This document shows, in pieces, positions 39,548 to 42,177 of a stretch of DNA of 42,177 nucleotides. Numbering within the stretch: the first letter of the stretch is position 1; each line of letters starts with the position of its first letter. Both the position numbers and the translations under genes were made by a program. The DNA is from Aminobacter sp. J41 (GTDB lineage Bacteria > Pseudomonadota > Alphaproteobacteria > Rhizobiales > Rhizobiaceae). The notes below the pieces were generated by a model. The model saw only the letters and a list, made by a program, of their open reading frames with translations, was not told the DNA's origin and made no database searches. The stretch covers positions 1-42,177 of the forward strand of contig NZ_JAGL01000028.1 of NCBI RefSeq assembly GCF_000526635.1, written 5' to 3'.

Positions 39548-41551
39548 CTACCGGACGCTCGCCATCTTGAGCCGCGGCTCGTCCCCATCGCGCAGCAGCT
39601 GGTCGATGCGTTCGCGTTCCTTCTTGAAGGCTTCGAGCTGTTCGCCCTTCAGCGCCTTCTCGTTCGGCAGGCGCACGCGCATCGGGTCGACCTTGGTGCC
39701 GTTGACGATGACTTCGTAGTGGAGGTGATTGCCCGTCGAAAGACCGGTCGAGCCGACATAGCCGATCACCTGGCCCTGGCGAACTTTCGCGCCTTCGGTG
39801 ACACCTTCTGCAATCGCGCTCTGGTGGTTGTACGAGGTCTTGTAGCCATTGGCGTGGCGGATGATGGTCTGTCGACCATAGCCGCCCGCCCAGCCTGCCT
39901 TCTCGATGACGCCGTCGCCGGAGGCGATGATCGGCGTGCCGCGGGGAGCGGAGTAGTCGACGCCGGTGTGCATGCGGGTATAGCCGAGGATCGGGTGTTT
40001 GCGGCCGCCAAAGCCGGAGCGGAAGGTGCCGTTCGGCACCGGATTGCGCAGCAGGAACTGGCGCGAGCTGCGGCCTTCCTCGTCAAAATACTCGACCGAG
40101 CCGTCTTCCATCTGGAAGCGATAGAAGGTGCGGGTCGTGCCGCTGAAGGTTGCCTGGACGTAGAGCAGCTCGGAATTTTCCGTCGCGGCATTGTCCTCGT
40201 CGGGCTGGGAGAAGAAGGCTTCGATCCGGTCGGACGGGGTGAGGCGCGACTGGAAGTCGACATCGGATGCCAGCAGCCGGATCAGCTGCCGGGTCATCGG
40301 GCGCGACATGCCGTAGGAATAGGCGGCACGGTGGATGCCGTCATAGACGGTCGGCAGGTCGCCGCGGCCGCGCACCGCCGGCTGGTTCGTGTCGAAGGCG
40401 GTCATGATCGCCGGATTCGGCTCCGGCTCGCTGCCCTGCACATACTGATTGCGGTCGTCGAGCGCGATGGTGATGACGTGGCTGCGGCCCTTGTAGATGC
40501 TGGCGCGCACGATGCGCCCCATCTCGCCCCTGGTCTCGATGCCCAGACGAATCACGTGGCCGGCCTTCAGCGCTTCGGTGCGCATCAGCTTTGAGATCGC
40601 CCGCACCATGCCTTCCGAATCGGCGCCGGCATAACCAGCCTCCTCAAGCGCCTCCGCGACGTTGCGCTCGACGGGGAAGGGGATGATGTCCTCGGCATAA
40701 CCTTCGGCATCGGTGCCTTCGGTATCGCGCGGTGCGTAGGAGACGTTCTCCTGCACAATGCGGATGCCGAACGAGCTGCCGAGCGTCAGGCTGGAGAGCG
40801 CAGCTTCAGCGCCGCCGAATCGCTGCGGATCAACATAATGAAGCGACGCAACCTGGACGTCGCCGTCGGTGAGGATCGCGCCGGTATTGCGCACGACCTG
40901 CTCGACCTCGTCGGCGGAAAGGGCGCTGCGCTCGTCGAACTGGGCGACGTCGAGGGGGAAATCCGTGGTGCGAAGGCTGACCTCGCTGTCAACCTTGGCG
41001 CCGTAGATCACGCCGGTGCTGGCGAAAAGATCGTTGCGGGGCCGCGCCGCGCTCTCGTCTTCCGCGAATACCTGCAGCGGATCGAAGGGCGGATAGGAGC
41101 GGGTGGTGGTGTGACCTGCGGCGAGCGCCATCTTCACATGCACGAACGGCATGGTGCGAACGACGTCGCGGTCGCCGGCACGGACCATGGTCGACACTTC
41201 CATGCGCCGCCGGTCGGTGGCGCGGGAAAGCGTGCGCGGCGGCACCAGCCTGGTGGTTTTGGCGGCATCGCCCGCGGCCGTGGTGCTGATCGAGGCTGGG
41301 TTGAGAATCTCCGGGGGGGTCGCGAGCTTTTCGCGTCCGTCGAGAGCCGTGAAGAGGGCCGCCCCCATCAGCACGCTGGAGGTAATGCCGGTCATGAATG
41401 TGCCCGAGAGCCAGCGTGCCGACACCTCGCGGCGGTCCGGCGGACCCGCGCGCCCGTCGCCGACGAGCGGCGGCTCGTTGCCGAGCCCGGCTATGGTGTC
41501 ATCGAACTGCTGCATCGCGGTCGGCGGTCTTTCCCCTCGGGCGGACTGCAT
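39548..41551 (-). CDS. M23 family metallopeptidase (peptidoglycan DD-endopeptidase)
   Basis: 667 residues from the ATG at 41551. The start is uncertain: a TTG at 41596 extends it by 15 residues and an ATG at 41515 shortens it by 12; no clear ribosome binding site favours one. The N terminus is cytoplasmic (about 45 residues), then one membrane helix (about 50-70, FMTGITSSVLMGAALFTAL). A large periplasmic region follows, then the LytM catalytic domain with MHTGVDYSAPRG (His528, Asp532) and HLH (609-611), all zinc ligands conserved, so it is likely active. It is NlpD/MepM-like in layout and probably cleaves peptidoglycan cross-links for growth or division. Confidence 0.92.
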   Translation of the reverse strand: MQSARGERPPTAMQQFDDTIAGLGNEPPLVGDGRAGPPDRREVSARWLSGTFMTGITSSVLMGAALFTALDGREKLATPPEILNPASISTTAAGDAAKTTRLVPPRTLSRATDRRRMEVSTMVRAGDRDVVRTMPFVHVKMALAAGHTTTRSYPPFDPLQVFAEDESAARPRNDLFASTGVIYGAKVDSEVSLRTTDFPLDVAQFDERSALSADEVEQVVRNTGAILTDGDVQVASLHYVDPQRFGGAEAALSSLTLGSSFGIRIVQENVSYAPRDTEGTDAEGYAEDIIPFPVERNVAEALEEAGYAGADSEGMVRAISKLMRTEALKAGHVIRLGIETRGEMGRIVRASIYKGRSHVITIALDDRNQYVQGSEPEPNPAIMTAFDTNQPAVRGRGDLPTVYDGIHRAAYSYGMSRPMTRQLIRLLASDVDFQSRLTPSDRIEAFFSQPDEDNAATENSELLYVQATFSGTTRTFYRFQMEDGSVEYFDEEGRSSRQFLLRNPVPNGTFRSGFGGRKHPILGYTRMHTGVDYSAPRGTPIIASGDGVIEKAGWAGGYGRQTIIRHANGYKTSYNHQSAIAEGVTEGAKVRQGQVIGYVGSTGLSTGNHLHYEVIVNGTKVDPMRVRLPNEKALKGEQLEAFKKERERIDQLLRDGDEPRLKMASVR

Positions 41552-41840
41552 TCGAATTGTCGAGCGCGATGACAATTGCCTGTCACACGCCCCCAAGTCA
41601 ACGAAAGCTCCAAAATCCGGAGCCCACTCTCTCTGTATAAAGGATGACGCTTGTGCGGAGACTGCGGTGCAATCGCGCCCGCGTCATGGGAGGAACGGAC
41701 TATGGGCCGAATGGGGCTCCAATATGACCTTGGCCCGTTGTCCACCGCCCGCCGATTTTTCGACCATAGCCTTGATTTTGCGCAAGGTTTGGGCAGGCGG
41801 GAAAAAGTTCATTGGGGCGAAAAAATCTCGCAGAATGTCG
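41552..41840. other. Gap between the M23 gene and the rRNA promoter
   Basis: 289 bases with no credible gene. The region holds the M23 promoter and the upstream activation region of the rRNA operon. GATTTTGCGCAAG and AAAAAATCTC stretches near 41775-41830 are AT-rich, as expected of an UP-type element. Confidence 0.45.
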
Positions 41841-41870
41841 TTGACAGGGTTGGGGAGTGGGGCCTATATA
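41841..41870 (+). promoter_or_regulatory. rRNA operon promoter
   Basis: TTGACA (41841-41846) is a perfect -35. Eighteen bases later comes TATATA (41865-41870). The sequence from about 41877 on continues into an rRNA leader with boxA. The GC-rich stretch after the -10 (ACGCC) could serve as a stringent-response discriminator. Confidence 0.85.
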
Positions 41871-41876
41871 CGCCTC

Positions 41877-42177
41877 ACCAACGACGGCGGCGGCGCTGCT
41901 GGCGGCGAAGAGCTTCGCTCTTGTGATCCGCGAGTTGGACGACATTCAAGCGAGCCGCGTGAGCGAACCTCGTCGGGCTGAAGCCGATGGTGATGGAGCC
42001 CGGGACACTGTTTTGTGTCTGATCTTTGACAACTGAATAGCGAAGAAAGAGAAACGTGGGCGGCAGAGGCTCGCGGGACTTGAGAAGGATCTTCGGATCT
42101 GGATGGGTTCCAAACGAGACTTTGGCGGATCACGTTTCGAGAGACAGTTACATTCGCTTAAGGTGTTCGCAAGGATG
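41877..42177 (+). other. rRNA operon leader; 16S rRNA begins beyond the window
   Basis: No protein gene; the stretch carries leader features: boxA at 42020-42031, then GCGAAGAAAGAGAAACGTGG and further structured sequence up to the edge. The 16S start (AGAGTTTGATC) is not present, so 16S lies just outside. Confidence 0.8.
42020..42031 (+). promoter_or_regulatory. boxA-type antitermination site
   Basis: TGATCTTTGACA closely resembles boxA (TGCTCTTTAACA in E. coli), the NusB/NusE loading site of rRNA leaders. It lies about 143 bases after the start of transcription. Confidence 0.7.

Noticed and set aside
38002-39588. A 528-codon minus-strand open frame
   Set aside because: Antisense shadow of the L,D-transpeptidase gene.

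Overview
The window is about 42 kb of GC-rich alphaproteobacterial chromosome. Gene content and order point to Hyphomicrobiales (Rhizobiales), probably a Phyllobacteriaceae or Mesorhizobium-like relative. The supporting evidence is the runs lysC-ptsP-prfA-prmC-DUF4167-clpB and secA/parvulin-argJ-GNAT-mutT, an Omp2-type porin, an orphan Flp pilin, a dispersed palindrome whose translation contains DPRVKPADD, and a GTTC-N7-GTTC LexA box. The assignment is by inference; no 16S sequence lies inside the window.

Region 1 (1-4240) is the accessory end, probably one edge of a prophage. It opens inside a GH108-type endolysin gene, followed by three tightly overlapping genes (557-1327) that look like an inner-membrane spanin, an outer-membrane lipoprotein spanin nested out of frame with it, and a holin-like membrane protein. 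Behind opposing terminators come short genes on both strands that I cannot name. One encodes a small zinc-ribbon-like protein that starts two bases after a perfect LexA box, so it is probably SOS-controlled and possibly leaderless. No integrase, att site or tRNA was found.

Region 2 (4240-13740) holds a porin with a 725-bp upstream gap that contains an orphan terminator. Next is a three-gene phosphorelay operon: a CHASE3 kinase, a stand-alone receiver and a receiver-HisKA_2 kinase. An AMP-forming acyl-CoA synthetase follows, convergent with a translationally coupled flippase and FemAB/CelD-like acyltransferase pair.

Region 3 (13740-25300) is core genome: secA divergent from a parvulin isomerase, argJ, a GNAT acetyltransferase and mutT. 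It continues with a small membrane protein, an Flp pilin of only 57 residues, a methyltransferase, comF, a glutaredoxin, a Nit2-like amidase, a DUF1178 protein and a DMT exporter.

Region 4 (25300-41550) runs ubiG, lysC, ptsP, prfA, prmC, a DUF4167 protein and clpB with a good sigma-32-type promoter. After these come a putative glycolipid-binding protein, an FAD monooxygenase, an L,D-transpeptidase and an M23 endopeptidase; the last two are convergent across a shared terminator.

Region 5 (41552-42177) is the promoter, boxA and leader of an rRNA operon; the window ends just before 16S. The great majority of genes are ordinary housekeeping. The accessory block at 1.3-4.2 kb is the only place where I would look for undescribed biology.
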